Of a stretch of DNA of 64,000 bases, positions 31,196-44,800 are shown in pieces. Position numbers and translations under genes: made by a program. The stretch spans positions 17,357,501-17,421,500 of the forward strand of contig NC_091093.1 in assembly GCF_024713975.1 (NCBI RefSeq), written 5' to 3'. The DNA is from Paralichthys olivaceus (lineage: Eukaryota; Chordata; Actinopteri; Pleuronectiformes; Paralichthyidae). The notes beneath the pieces were generated by a model. That model searched no databases. It was not told the origin of the DNA and saw only the letters and a program-made list of their open reading frames with translations. Each line of letters begins with the position of its first letter. The first letter of the stretch is position 1.

Positions 31196-32305
31196 ACAAT
31201 CCTGATCTCTTTCGTTAGGTTCCAGATGTAGAAGTTCCACTGCAGCCAGGTTTTGCAAAGAAATACCACAGACTTCAGTAATTCACATGTAATATTCCAC
31301 TACACTAGATTAATATTTATGTACCTGGACATGAAACTGTGAGATAAAGACAAAGCATTGATTTTAACTCCAGTCACAATGTTGGGATATTTTTTTATGT
31401 TATCGCCAAGTTATTATCAAAGTCCCATTTTTTTTTTGTAGAAATTACCATCAGCCCCTGTGTAAATACAGGAGTAAAATTAGAAAGTTCACATATTGAG
31501 GTGTTGAATATACACTCTGAATACTGAACCTCTGTGGTATGAGCTAGTCTTCATTTCACTGCAAACACACGATGTACATATTTACCTAATGCGTTTCTTC
31601 AGCTAGTGGGTTGTACCATTGTTGTTGTACCATGGGACTGCCTCCTGAGAAACCTTTTTCTACCTATACATTCCAATTGGATGCCTTGACTCAAGCCTTC
31701 GACCACAGACTGAGGGACACGGTTGTAACAGGAGGTGTCCGCAGTGCTTGTAAAAAAAAAAACGGCCTCCGTTATTTTGGCTCGGTGAGAACAAGTTCAC
31801 TGTCAGGACAGGACGATCGCACGGAGGCAGCGGGGCTACCTACTGTGTGGGGAACCTGCAGTTTGAGTTTGAGCTTGTGTGTTCGCTTGACCCCAACAAG
31901 TCTATGTTTTGTATGTACATATATATATATAAATATATATGACGCCTTACGACATTTCAGCATATTTTATAGGACAAAAGGAAACAGGCGTATTAGCAGA
32001 ATGAGACAATCCATGCATTTTTCACACAGACATCAGAAATACTCTCAGGCCTTTTACTGAAGGGACATATATCCTCGAGTGTCTTTTTCAAATGGTATTC
32101 TTTGTAATGGCACAGTTCCTCGGCCTGTAGTCACTTTGTCCGTCACAACTCTAAGTGTCTGTGTGTGTATGATCATAACTACTATTTGACACTTTGAAGG
32201 ACTTAACACTCTTATTATTTAAGACCCTGGTGGGTAACGTCACACTAAAAGATAAGGTTGACTTAAAGCTGCTCCTCTTGTGTTAAGGTGGATTATGTAA
32301 AGAAA

Positions 32306-32311
32306 AATAAA
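32306..32311 (+). terminator. mindy2: Candidate poly(A) signal of mindy2
   Basis: AATAAA followed by a GT/T-containing stretch, 2.5 kb after the stop codon. Other AATAAA hexamers occur at 33925, 34222 and 34585, so this choice is tentative. Confidence 0.4.
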
Positions 32312-32330
32312 CTCCTTCCTTGGACAGGGT

Positions 32331-35300
32331 TAAGGAACATCGTTAACTATGTACATGTTTCATTGACTCCTTAGTAGTTGTTTTTTTTCCATGCAGCTGA
32401 GATATAATCATAAGGTGAAAGCCAGAAGGCAGCAGGGCGGCTTTGTGGCAATATTTTTCTTTTCCCTCTTTGTTTTTGTCTTTACCGAGTTTCACCTCAT
32501 TTACGCCTCAGCCCATCAAGTGAACATGCTGATCTATCATTCCAGTGGAAGTTTAAGTTTAAATGAAACCTCACTTGGGCAGTTTGAGTTCAGTTTTATT
32601 GGTTTATTGGTGTTTGTAAGAGTGAAAAGAACATGGAGCCACACATTTATATTATTATTTCAGATTACCTGTGCTTTTGCTTGCCACCCCTAGTCATTAT
32701 TACCAGGATTTGACTATTTTCTGTTGTAACGTGTTTATTTCCCCCCTATGACGAATCGATCAGAAGGATATTGTGTGTTCAGTGTCTCTGCGTGGTTTCT
32801 TGTATGCCTTGTAAAAGTGATGGTGGGGTAAATGCTGTAAAACTAGTATTTTGACAAGGTGGTTGTTGAACATATAATCGTTGTAATTGGTTTTGCACTG
32901 TTACATTTATATGCACTAACAGAAGAGAAACATACCTCATTTTATACAGAACAGAAATTGTGCAAGAGTGCTATTGTTCTATTGGTACCGTTTAAAAAAA
33001 AAAAAGAATAATGTCCAAAAGAATGACCTCGAGTGGTTGATCTCAAAGCCAGGAGAATAATATTAATTTGTCAAAGTATGAAAGGGCTGTTTAAATGTTT
33101 TGGCTTCAAATGACATGTGTACATTTGTTTAAAAGAAAAGAAAAAGATCATGATAGCTCCACTTCAATAGAACTTGATGCAATTTGATATATTCAGGTTA
33201 GCGGTACACTAACAACAGACTCAACCTATACAAAGGTCTGAGTACAAGCACACGGCTCGTAGGTGGTGAGGGCGTAATGGATGATAACAGTAGCTACATG
33301 CAAATCATTTAAAGCGGTTTTCTACAAAAACACTGGTATCCATTCAATCAGCAAAAAACTGGTGTAGGTGTACCTCTAATTCAGGTTTTTCTCCAGACCA
33401 GAGTCCATCATTTAACCACATGATGTTCACAAGTGTGATGCACCCAATCTTGAACATAGAAAAAAAAGGGGGGGATTCTGCTTCATAAAGCTCGAGCGTT
33501 GACGTGTATGTAACAGAGGGACTTGTCTGTTCCTATTGCGTGAGAAAGACGTCCACAGTGCTGAACAATCTAAAGGGAGACGTTTCCTTTAATGCAATAT
33601 CAGACGCCCACATTTGACTTTGTGGTGCTCGTGCAGTATCGGTTGGACCAAACAGTTTAAGGTTAAGAGAAATGAAATCATCAACTATACCCCAGGAATC
33701 TCATTTCAACTGTTCAACAGGAAACACACAAGCAAAAAGGATTGGGGTTGTGAATATGGGAGGTTACTCATTTGTGTTGATTTCAATGTTCATCTATTTA
33801 CATAAATGACCAAATAATGTATGTAGCCTTTCACATTACAGTCACATATTGTATATGGTTATAAATATATAACAAAATGCCTTATAGACGAGGGACATTC
33901 AACCTGATTAGAAGTTACGAGGATAATAAAAGAATAAGATGAATCATTGGTTCGGTTTCGTCATTTGTAATCTATCACCCGATCACTTTTTTAATCACAG
34001 CGTTCAGTGTCAATCATTCATTTATCTGTTGCATCTTATTCCTTCACTTTTTATCATTCAAATACCAATTTCACAAAGTGTGCAATCATTGTTATCATCA
34101 TCTATCATTTTTTTCATCCATGTCTCTTTGGTTTGTTGGGTGCATGGTTAGTATTATTTAAATCAAACTACTGAACTGATTTCCATGAAACTTGATGAAA
34201 GGATGAGACATGGACAAAGGAAATAAAACATTAAATGAGTGTGGATCCAGGAATTGTTTTCCTTCCTTCTTACATTTTCACTAATCTTCCAGGGAATTAC
34301 TAAAAAATACAATAACCTTGGTGAGTACAGTGGTTTTGCAAGGCACTCAATTCCCTTATCTTTTCATTTTGTAGTGAGATTTTACTCCGTTTGTATAATA
34401 AGGTACGAGACAGGCTTCTAAGGAGACAGCTGCTATAATATAACTATAATAAGCTACATTTTGTGATGGTCCTGTCAGCAACCCACATCAACTTAAAGTC
34501 CTACATTATAGTGAAAACCTCCAACACACTCGTTTCATGACCTCAATTATTTGTGGTAATCCTACCAGGGGCCAGTGTGTAACTAATAAAGTTTACAGAG
34601 AACCAACACAAGGTTAAAAGAGGAGAAACAGCCGCTACCATGAGCCAACAATCAGCACAAGTCATTCTGAGTCTCACTTTTTTGTAGTTTAATCAAGCTT
34701 TATCAACCATTTACAGCAGATGTGTAGGTAAAGAGTGTGTTATGAGTAGGTGCATGGCAGTCCGGGATGTGTAGCACTGGTCCAAATACAAAAGGATTAA
34801 AGAAACTTGACAGGTATAAAAAGAAAATGAGAAAATAAATTAAATTGAAAAACATGATGGTACCTCCACTACAGAATCAACCGGTAGACCATTTGTCAAA
34901 ATGCACATTTCATGTCGTGAACCACTTCTTTCAAACATATTTTAAATGCTGCCGTAAGAGAACTTCCTGGTTGTAACATATGGTTAAATAAAGCCCTGAT
35001 GTCATATCTTACAAAATCAATGTAAGCTGAGAACTGAATGAGAAGATTTTGTACCATCCCAACAATGAGCAAATAAAGAAAAACTGTGATAGTCCTTTCA
35101 AAGACTTGCAGCAACACACTTGAAAGTCAGATTATATTTCAGAGACACTGGCCTGTGTAAATTAATTCATGGCCTTTGAGAGGCATGTTTGCTACAGTGC
35201 CTGTTATTTAGAAACTAATGTTTCCAAAGTAACACAAAGTATGAATTTAAAAAAACAAAACAGTGTCCTACATCATGTTTCCTGACAAATAAACATCCAA

Positions 35301-35500
35301 ATAAGTGAAAGCTCATCGCTGAGGGAGCTCTATAATACACTAAAAGTAGACAGTACATAGGGAAACCATGTGAGACACTGGTCTATTGAAAATGTACATA
35401 CGACACTCAATTAGAGGAGAGGTTGATAACATCACTGGAAAACTTTACTTACAAAGACCTAGGGCTGTACAATATTCTCCTCAATATAAGTAAAACATGT
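32331..35500. other. Convergent intergenic region mindy2/sltm
   Basis: AT-rich sequence between two 3' ends. It holds a minus-orientation copy of repeat family A at about 34158-34308. I see no gene. Part of it may be extended 3'UTR of either gene. Confidence 0.65.
34158..34308 (-). repeat. Dispersed repeat family A, copy 4 (minus)
   Basis: It reads CTGAACTGATTTCCATGAAA, TTGATGAAAGGATGAGACAT, GTGGATCCAGGAATTGTTTT and CCAGGGAATTAC. This is the complement of the CCACCAAGTTTCGTGG half of the family. Confidence 0.7.
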
Positions 35501-35510
35501 GCAAGGGTTG

Positions 35511-35516
35511 TTTATT
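35511..35516 (-). terminator. sltm: Candidate poly(A) signal of sltm
   Basis: TTTATT on the plus strand reads AATAAA on the minus strand, about 185 bases after the sltm stop codon. It is the nearest canonical hexamer, and the 3'UTR could be longer. Confidence 0.45.
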
Positions 35517-35698
35517 GATAACAGCGGAACTGTCAGGAAAACCCCACACTGAGGTAAACACTTGTCTATACAAAATAAAATGATGTAGTCAACCTCCTGG
35601 CTACAAATGTAACACCTAAAACAGTTTATATCCTAAAAAATAAAGAGTTCAGACATTTTCCAGGTGCTTTAAAGTGGCTTTACAGAGTATGGCTGCAG

Positions 35699-35810
35699 TT
35701 AGAACTGCCGCTGTGTTGATTTGAAGGGTTTGAATCCGCCCACGTTGCTACCGCTGGAAATGGAGTTGCTGGTGATCTGTACAATTCGGTTCATTCCAGA
35801 TGAAGAGTGA
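35699..35810 (-). CDS. sltm: SLTM exon 20 (C-terminus and stop)
   Basis: 36 codons and TAA. It encodes [13 protein letters not shown] and [15 protein letters not shown], the conserved SLTM C-terminus. Confidence 0.95.
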
Positions 35811-38800
35811 CTGCAGAGAGATAGAAACTTTGTCAAAGACTGCTGGGAACAAGAGTCACATTAGTCACTTCTGCTATCGTTTATTTATATATCTGTTTTA
35901 CCTGGAGGTCGACATCATGCTGCTGCGAGTGTCTCCCATCCTGCGATTGTCAGGGAAGCCGCCTCGTTGGGAGCTCGAGCCACCGTGCCACTCCTTCCTC
36001 ACACCCTGCTCCCTGCTGTGACGCTCCACCACAACCTGGCGGCTGGAGCTGAACGCCTGGAGACAAGAGATTTGTTACATGTATACGTCAGCTACAGCTT
36101 TAATTGACTAATTACCTCAATCAAGGAGTTTTTTGTCTGCTTGTTTGTTAGTGATTCGTTTTTTTTAATGTCAAGGCTTTAAGAAAACCATAAACCTTTT
36201 TTGCTTGACCTGTCAGTATCATGTACCATAAGTACAGGAGAATTTAAGAATTTCACTCCAACTCTTCATCACATCAGCTGACCTGATTACTCATCACCAT
36301 GGGTCTTATTCCCTCTCGATCACTGAAGCTGCTCCGTCCACGGCTGGCCGAAGAGCCTCCTCTGAGCACAGGACCTGGACCCTCTCGACCGGACCGCTCA
36401 GCTCGCATACGCATCTGTCCTCTGCTCAACCAAACATTACGACAAATGAGGTTTAAAACTTAATACTTTTCACATATTAGAAGAAAAAAAACAGCAAAGT
36501 TTTTCTTCTATTACCTCATGTCTCCTTTGTTGGAGTTCATCCCTCCATCATTCTTCCATCCATGCCCTCCGTCCCTGGGTGAACGGTTGTGTGACATGCC
36601 AGGCATTCCTGCTCTGGCTCCCATTGGGCGAGCGTGCATGGGCACAGGTCTTCGCTCATCTCTGTCCCTGCGGTCGGTGTCCCTGAGTTCACTGCGTGGA
36701 GGAGGCGGCGGCTCAGCTCTGCGGACTGTCTCAAAGTTCTTGGGGTAGCGCTCAAAGCCAGAGCCTTCTCTGTGAGGAGCAGGGCGACTCTTTTTCACCT
36801 CGGGCTCACCATCAAATCGGTTACGTCTGGCAAGAAAACCAAGAACAGAATGTGATTAAAATGTTAGAATGAAACGTCGAATGAGCCAGCAGGCAACATA
36901 AAACAGCGAATCTGTTAGTCAGGCTTATAGGTAGTCATTATTTGCAAAAGTGTTCTTCCAAGGCTCCGATCAGACACTTGTTTCTCAGCAACCATTCATT
37001 AGCGTAGCTGTGATTTTGTTGTGAAGTAATCATACAGATGCTTTAATGTTGTTTAAACATACACAGTTTGAGGACACAGAGAAACAGATCTGTGTGGATA
37101 CATGAGATGAGAACATCATCCGCTGGTTCGGGAGCTTCATCTGACTGATGGTCTGTTCAAAGCTTATTTTAGGACGAGTGGGGGGGAAAGTTCAATCGCT
37201 GCAGTTTGTTCAGATATATCTTCGAGGTTGTCCAAGGAGATGATGAACACTGAAACTAAGCCAATGGAAAAACCAAGACCTGTTTGTTTTACCAGTTCAC
37301 CACAATTTGTACCTGTCGTACGTGTTGGTCTGCTCGACGCCACCTTCTGGAAAACGTCCCCTCTCTCGGGGGCTGAAGTTTGAAAAGCGGTTCTGCTGAC
37401 GGTTGTAGTTTGAGCCTTGGTTCAAGCGGACATCTGACTCTGACTGCATCTTCTTGTTGCCGTTCCAATAGGGATCATCTCTCCGACTGCAACAACACAT
37501 ACAAGATCAGAGCTTCACCAAATATTTTTTGTTGCGGGGGTTGTGATTCGTGACACGTAGAACTGATCTTTATAAAAACCTGCTAAATTCATATTCATGT
37601 TCCTGGATAAATGGCTTCGCTTCTTCTGCAACAATCAAATTAAAACACAGAGTTGCATTATTATCTGTGGGAGTGCTTCTCTCCTGTCTGCAGGAGTGTG
37701 TGCGCATGTCTGCCTGTCTCTTTCACTCTTCACACAAAGAAAATGGTCCCATTTATTTAGTTATTGATCGATGATATGGGATCATATATCCAGATCGTTG
37801 GTCACTTTAACCCTATTGTCCTGTCTGTGTGCGTCACGTGTCGTATTGTACGTAGAACACAAAATGTGTTTCAATATAAACTCTATTGTGAATGAAAAAA
37901 ACACAAAGTGAACTTCAAGTACTCTTTGTGTCCTAACAACGTCTTCTACTAGTGATGGTGTTAATTGTTAATGTGTAAAGTGAGGACATGCTGCGGGGTA
38001 ATCCTGGACAGGACAAGGATTCCGGGCCTCTAATGTGTGCATACCCTGATCCCGTAGCAGAAACGCTGAAGATACATTAAATACTGTGCTGTCATTAGTG
38101 TTACATTTTCTATAAAAACACCAACAGATGTGCTGAGAGTGTAACGTTCAACAGGTAAAACCCCTTGAGCCCATGTAAAACTATTCAAACAGTGTATACC
38201 CATGTTCCACTTCACGGCCTCTTTTCAGGTTGTTTCTCTTTTCTTGCTCATAGCGAAGCTGTTCCTGTTGCCTCCGCAGCTCCTCACGTTCACGTGCCAT
38301 GCGCTCTGCCTCTTTACGCCGTTCCTGAAAGAGTTATATTAAAATGTTCTAATTAAAATCAATTACTAGGAGTTATGGACATTGTTGTAGCTACAAGCCA
38401 TTATACAAATCTAAAGCATTTGTAAACAAGTGCTAAATTACAAGATGGGGGTTTAGTTGACAAATGATTATTAACTGGACAGTTTCCAGTTTTCCAGTTT
38501 TAAGATAAAGATTTGACTGTAAAAAGAATTTATTCATGCTCACTGTACCTGCTCAATACGTATTCTTTCTCTCTCGAGCCTCTCTCTCTCCAGGCGCTCC
38601 CTCTCCAGTTTTTGTCTTTCCATCTCCAGTCTCTGGCGCTCCCTGAGCAGATTCTCCCTCTCTTCACGCTCTCGCAACAGACGGACACGTTCACGCTCCC
38701 GTCGCTCCTGTTCAGCAATTTCACGCCGCCTACAAACAAGAAAATATACCTAATTTTAAAACTGCAGATTAAAAAACAAGTAAATCAACTATACTCAATT

Positions 38801-41800
38801 TTGAGTCTACAAAAGTGTGTGAGCTGTGTATTGTTCCAGGATACCTGCGCAACTCCACGGCTCTACGGACACGCTCCAGACGAGCCATTCGTTCACGCAT
38901 CCTCTGCTCTTTCATCTTCTCAAAAGGCAGGATGTCATTTTCTTCCCCCTTGTTAATGAAAGGTCGCTGTTTGTCTTTGAACATCTCCAACTAGGAGAGG
39001 AAAAGAGAGATAATAGTTATAACAGCTCATAGGTGAAGCACAGTAAAACAGAAGAGCAACTTGTGTGTCCCTCGTATCAGGAGCTTCATACCTCTTCAGG
39101 AGGAATCAACCACTTAGGCCGCCTTTGAAAATTCATGTTGACTGGAGGCTGAAAAGTGTATCAAAAAGTAACATTTATATCTGCTGATTAAAATTTAAAG
39201 TATAATGTAAAATATTAATATCAAATAAATGTATAAAATATAATTAGAATATAAATAAAAGGTCTTACTTTATCAAAATACCTCCCTCTTCTGAAAGGTC
39301 TCATTTTGCCAAAATTAGGATCTCCTCTGTTATAATCTACTGCCATCATCTTGCCTGGGCTCTTTGTCCCTTGAAAGAGAGAAAATAATTATTAGTAACA
39401 GCCATGCTTAATGATTACCTGAATTCATGAAATCGGTGATGGAAAGAGGAATAAAACGTACTGCCATGCTTTCTGTCGTCTTTCTTCAGAGAATCTTGTC
39501 CCGAGTTGGATGAAATAGACTCAGATTTTCCACTTCTCGTCTCCTGTTTCTTGGATAAATCTTTGTCCTTTTCTGACAGTTTATCTGATTTCTTGTCTTC
39601 CTTCTTGTAAGGTGGCTGTGCTCTGTTGGATTGAAAGAACGGTTAATATCTTGTTGTCCTCACACAAAGGAATAACTTTTCAACTTATTCTTTCACTCAC
39701 TTGTTAGTCCATTTCATCCCTGTGGAACTGCGCTTGTCACTGGTTTTGCTGGAACTTGCTTTGTCCTCTGCTTCTTTCTTTGAAGGCTCTTTTTTGAACG
39801 GATCATTTTTGGCCTGAGAAACAAAAAAAGGACACATGCCCCAAATTATTCAATTAATAAAAAGGATAGCATGAGATCAGTCAATTTTTCCTCAAAAACA
39901 ATTGGATGCTTACTAACTTACCCTCTCAACATATATCTGCTGTCCATGGAGCTCTGTGCAGTCAAGGTGGGAGACGCAACGTGTCACCTCTGTACTGGAC
40001 GACATTGTCACCAAGCCATAGCATTTTGAACCAGGACTGCGAGCATTTGTAACAACCTTGGCGCTCAGAACCTGTTGGCAGCAAAATTTGTTGTTAAACT
40101 GATCATTTCAGACATATTCAAAATAAGCCAAACTAATTCCACATTATTTACCTTCCCATATTTGCCAAACAGATTTTTTAGATCAGCTGCTTTGGTGTTT
40201 GAGGACAGGCCGCTCACCCAGATGTTACGAGACGAACCGTTGCTGCTAACGACTCCTGATTAAGAGGTATTCCAGAACACATTAATTACTGTATCAACTT
40301 GTCAATAGTGCTTTCCTGGGTTTATTTGGAATGTGTGGACAATATCTTACCCTTGTCATCTTTTCCATCTCTGTCTCTTGAAGAGCTATGGAGCAAATGT
40401 TGCAACAACAGACAGATGAAAATGAGTGAAGATAAATAAAACCAAGGTGTAAAGTGAGAGACGTACGACTTGTGGGATAAAAAACAACAAAACATTGAGT
40501 ACTTTTCAGAAAAAACATTCCTGTAGGCAAAGAGTGGATCTGAATCAATGACTCAAAGGCTTCATTGCTTTTCCAGAGGTGAGATGGGTCAGGTTGTCAG
40601 CCAATTTATTCCCTGGACCAATGAAATCTTCGGAGCTTTGTTCAACTTCAGTGAATGATTTGGCCAAAAAGAAAAAAAACTGTCATCATGGGGACTAATG
40701 CTCTTTTACAATGCCTTGTGTGGAAACTGGAAAGGGCTTTAAAACTTCTGGAAACGTCAAAGTAACAAAATAAGAGGTGTGTTTTCATCTCCTGGTTAAT
40801 GTCAGAATTTAACCAACTTCACAAAAATAAATCAAAGTAGTAAATGGCAGGATTAGGTACATCAGTGAACTTTTCCCTTATGGCAAAAAAAATTCTTGAG
40901 GCTACCCACAATGGTGCGTTCTTAGTGAGCTGGACTTGGTAGTAGTATCAAAGAACTGACATAGAAAGACAAACCTCTTTGCTTGACCTGATGCCCCAGT
41001 AGTGGAGGGGCCTTTCTTCCCAGAATCCTTTTCTTTATCTCCCGTGTCAGCTTTCTTCAAGGACTCTCTGCTGTCTTTCTTCGTGGTCTCACACCTGGAT
41101 CCATCGTCTTTCTTACCATCTCTGTGGCCCTCTGTCTCTTGCTCCTTCATGTCATCATCTGGGCCCGTCTCAGCAGAGGCCTCTGGCTCATCTGTGCCCT
41201 TCTCGGCATCTGGAAGTTTCACATGTTTACCTGTTTCCAGGAGATCATCACCATCAACATCTAGGGTGATGGCATCTTCATTTGGTATTGAGACGGACAG
41301 GTGATCGTCCTCTACATCTTTAGAGGAATTCATGGCTTCGGCATCAGCATCCATCCCAGCCAGTTCGATCTCCACCTCTGGATCAGCCTCCCCATCCACC
41401 TCTGGGTCAGCATCGTCATCCACGTCTGGGTCAGCATCGTCATCCTCGTCGGGGTCAGCATCGACCTCTGGCTCAGTCTCTGCGTCCACCTCTGGCTCAG
41501 TCTCTGCGTCCACCTCTGGCTCAGGCTCTGAATCAGCCTCAGCCTCCACAGCTTCAGGCTCTGGTTCAGCCTCAGCCTCAGCCTCAGACTGAGCAAGGCT
41601 GTCCTCCCTCGGTGCAGGCTTAGAATTTTCACGAGTACCATCATCTGTATCTGTTACATCTGAGGGAGTTAATAAAGGATAAACATGGCAAAACACAACT
41701 TTTAACATTCATGTCGTATATTCATTTACCTAAAAAGTAGAATAGAAAGCACATTTAGTGTTAATGGTCATCGAGGGCGTAGACACCACAGGAAGACACA

Positions 41801-44800
41801 CAACACACTTCACAGAAAATGTGGAAAATTCTGTGGTCTTCATTTCTTGACTTGTTATGAGCTGGTTCACTTTTAATTCATACTGAATGTGCAATTCCAG
41901 ATGTTTCCCACAATGTGCAATAGTTCTCCAGGTGGGAATCTTGGGCCATGTACATATTAGGAAAAAGCCATCAGTTCATCCTTCAGTGTTCTGCATTACA
42001 CAAAATGCATGGCATCAGTCTGTGGAAAGTCATCTGAATTTTAGGAAATCTCAACATCGTCTAACATTTCTTCAAATATGAATGACGTCATGGTGTTATC
42101 AGCAGATTTCAGGACACTCATCATCAAATCCAATCTGCTGTGATGTGTCCTGTCAAATGTACACAACTCTAGTCAAAATGTGTCCTTGTGTCTTGTGTCC
42201 CTTTGGTCATAACAGTCTGTTCTCTGCAGTCCAAGGCGATGCTGTATATCGGATTTCTTCATGCACACATCATGTTGGGGCTGCCGTCAGCTGGCAGGTT
42301 TATGTGCAATTTTGATGAATGTTGACTGTGATGATTGACGTCTCTTGGTCTTCCAGCAGTCTCATGACACAAGGCCTCAGACTTGTTTTGAGGAGTGTAG
42401 CTGTCCTTGATTTACCCAAATACCATCCTCGTTCACAGGCTTTCTCACCTGGCAACACAAGCTGCCAGATTCCTTAGGTTAAGGGTTGAAGTATTTGGTG
42501 CACTTGTCTCTGCTGAGTCCACCAATGATGTCAATAAAAATGTCAGCAGCAAGGTGCAATGATCCTCGAGGTCTACAAGTTGCTGAGTCTTCAAATTTAT
42601 TGTATGTAATAAAATGTCAGTTTGTTCCCTCGTTGTTTCCATGGGGAGTGTAGGAAGCTGGATGCCAGAGGGCATGGAAGTCCACCGAAGCAAACAGTAC
42701 TTTAACTAATATTTTGTGCAATCCAAAGAAATCAGGTACCTTAGTCAAGGCCACCCACATTTGATGACTCATACATGTACCAATGACAAAAAAAAGGAAG
42801 TCTGTCTTCATCAAGCATGTCTAAAATGCTCCTCTTAGCATATTGTGACCTACCACAGCAGCTACCAGAAGCACGAAATAATCTCATCATAAAGCGTTAG
42901 CTGCAAAAAAAGACTTTATATAAGCTTTGGGCATTAAGACTGCCAGCATACATACCCTTCTCTGATTCATACTCCTCAGTTTCCTAAAAAATAAAAAAAG
43001 AACACAGAGGTAAGCCTCAAACTTATTTCAATGCAATAAGCACAGCAAGGAAAGTTGTTCAGTAGAGCAGTTCAAAAGTAGGGGTGTGCGATATTTATCA
43101 TCAATCTTAATTGTTGTTTCAATGATGTGTGAGCTCACGTTATTGGGTATTGGGTAGAGCCACACAGAGCGTGCCCCTCTCCACCAGCACTGCAAGTGAG
43201 TGAGGGAGGGAGGGAGAGTCATGCGCCTCGCACAAGCTCCTCTCCACCAGCCCAGTATTTGATGACAATGAATATTTTTTCGGGCGTTCTAGAGATCACA
43301 GAGCCTGCCTTCTCATTCACGGTGTGTGCGTGCATGAGTCTCTCAGCCTTATCCCTCTCTCTTTCTCCTTCCCTCCCACACCCACTCATTCTGGACAGAG
43401 AGCCCAGCCCGGTTCCACCAGTGGTCTAATTATCATTTTTAACAAAATCCAAGAAAATATAGAGATGTTATTTTTTGTCAATATCGCACACCCTTTTTGA
43501 AAAGTAGTTCTGGCTAATTTTTCATTGTATTAGTTCAGTAATATTCCCTCTAGATGAGTATATGCTTCTACATGACCCTGAAGCAATCCCACAGCTGCAA
43601 GGTGTAGATTAAAATACAGAAATTATTTATATAAACTTTTGTTTTTTAGCTCTAAATGGGAAATAAAAATATTTTGGATAGCAGGTGTGGCAGTTTGTAA
43701 ATTATTTCTAAGCAAATTAAGCTCAGTTTAGTATATTTACTGCATCCTGTCATACTTCCTGGCAACCACTAAAACCCTTGATGTAATGAACAGATGTTTA
43801 TGTGGCCACCCGAACTTTGGAATAGAGTCACGGGCTCTAAGGGTATTTTCACATGTAGTTCTCCTGAAATGAGCTGAACTCAGTCCAGAAAGTGGACCAG
43901 ATTAAAGGGACACGGTTTTCTATCTGGTCCACTTTTGCTCTCAATGTCAGTCCCTTTGTGTTTACACATTACCTAGTTGACAGTTACACAGATCTTTACT
44001 GTTTTGGATTATATTATCTCATAAACTCAGGAGTGAATCAAACAAAACACAAAGTTAACTTAAATACTGTATGTGTCATAATAACCTCTGTTCAGTGATG
44101 CTGTTTAAGTGTAAAGTGAGCATAGGTCGTGGTGGAGTGAGGAGGAAGGACACAGGAGACTCTGACGCAGTAAAAAGCGACTGGACCTATAATGTGCCTG
44201 TCCTGATGCTGTAGCAGCATCTGTAATAATCATAATGCAGCCGTGGGACACTGCTACAAAATGAATGTCGCAGAAAACTTAAATTGATTTTGTTACTGCA
44301 TCGATGCATCACAGTTCAGATTAAATTCAATACAATGGCGCCAAGCACATCTGGAGTGCTTTGTGTTCACAATGCAAAAGTTAATCTAAGCACAACACGG
44401 AGTTAAGGCGATCCATTGTCAGAGTTCTTTTGGACTGTTCACATATGTACATAAAATGCTGACTCATTGCTCTGAGTTTGTTTGGAGGGCTGAAAGGGGC
44501 CGAGTGAGAAAACACCCCAAATATCAATTCATGCCGCTTTCATTTTGGTGATCAGGCACACAAAACAATCCATTGCTAACTCTTAAAACAACTTCCTATG
44601 AAAATGTCCCAAGACGTGCGCTACTAGAAATAATTGTTTTTGTTTCAAGATATATTGACCATGGTGGATAAAGACAAAGATCCACAGTCATGTGGCAAAC
44701 ATTGACAATAGAATCCTGTGCAAGTCACCTTGTAAAGGACATCTTCTTCCATGGTGTTGTCAGCGTCTGAATCCGTTTTTTTCACTGAAAGTTGAAATAA

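Larger units (their letters stand above)
29795..32330 (+). other. mindy2: MINDY2 3'UTR (inferred extent)
   Basis: No coding frame follows the TAA stop. The region contains a 35-base T run (30371-30405), a GT-flanked teleost repeat (about 30930-31195) and three TGTANATA Pumilio-type motifs (31461, 31573, 31914). The end is set by an AATAAA at 32306. The true 3' end could be earlier or later. Confidence 0.5.
42984..44728 (-). other. sltm: SLTM intron 3
   Basis: A 1.7-kb intron that holds a MITE-like element (43082-43499) and one copy of dispersed repeat family B (about 44030-44250). Confidence 0.75.

Noticed and set aside
36518..36855. Plus-strand frames over SLTM exon 17
   Set aside because: They are antisense to a well-conserved SLTM exon.
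41332..41592. Plus-strand Ser/Ala/Gly-rich frame
   Set aside because: It is the shadow of the Asp/Glu minisatellite in SLTM exon 5.
42445..42814. Minus-strand frames in SLTM intron 4
   Set aside because: They have no recognisable domain and no splice sites in phase with neighbouring exons.
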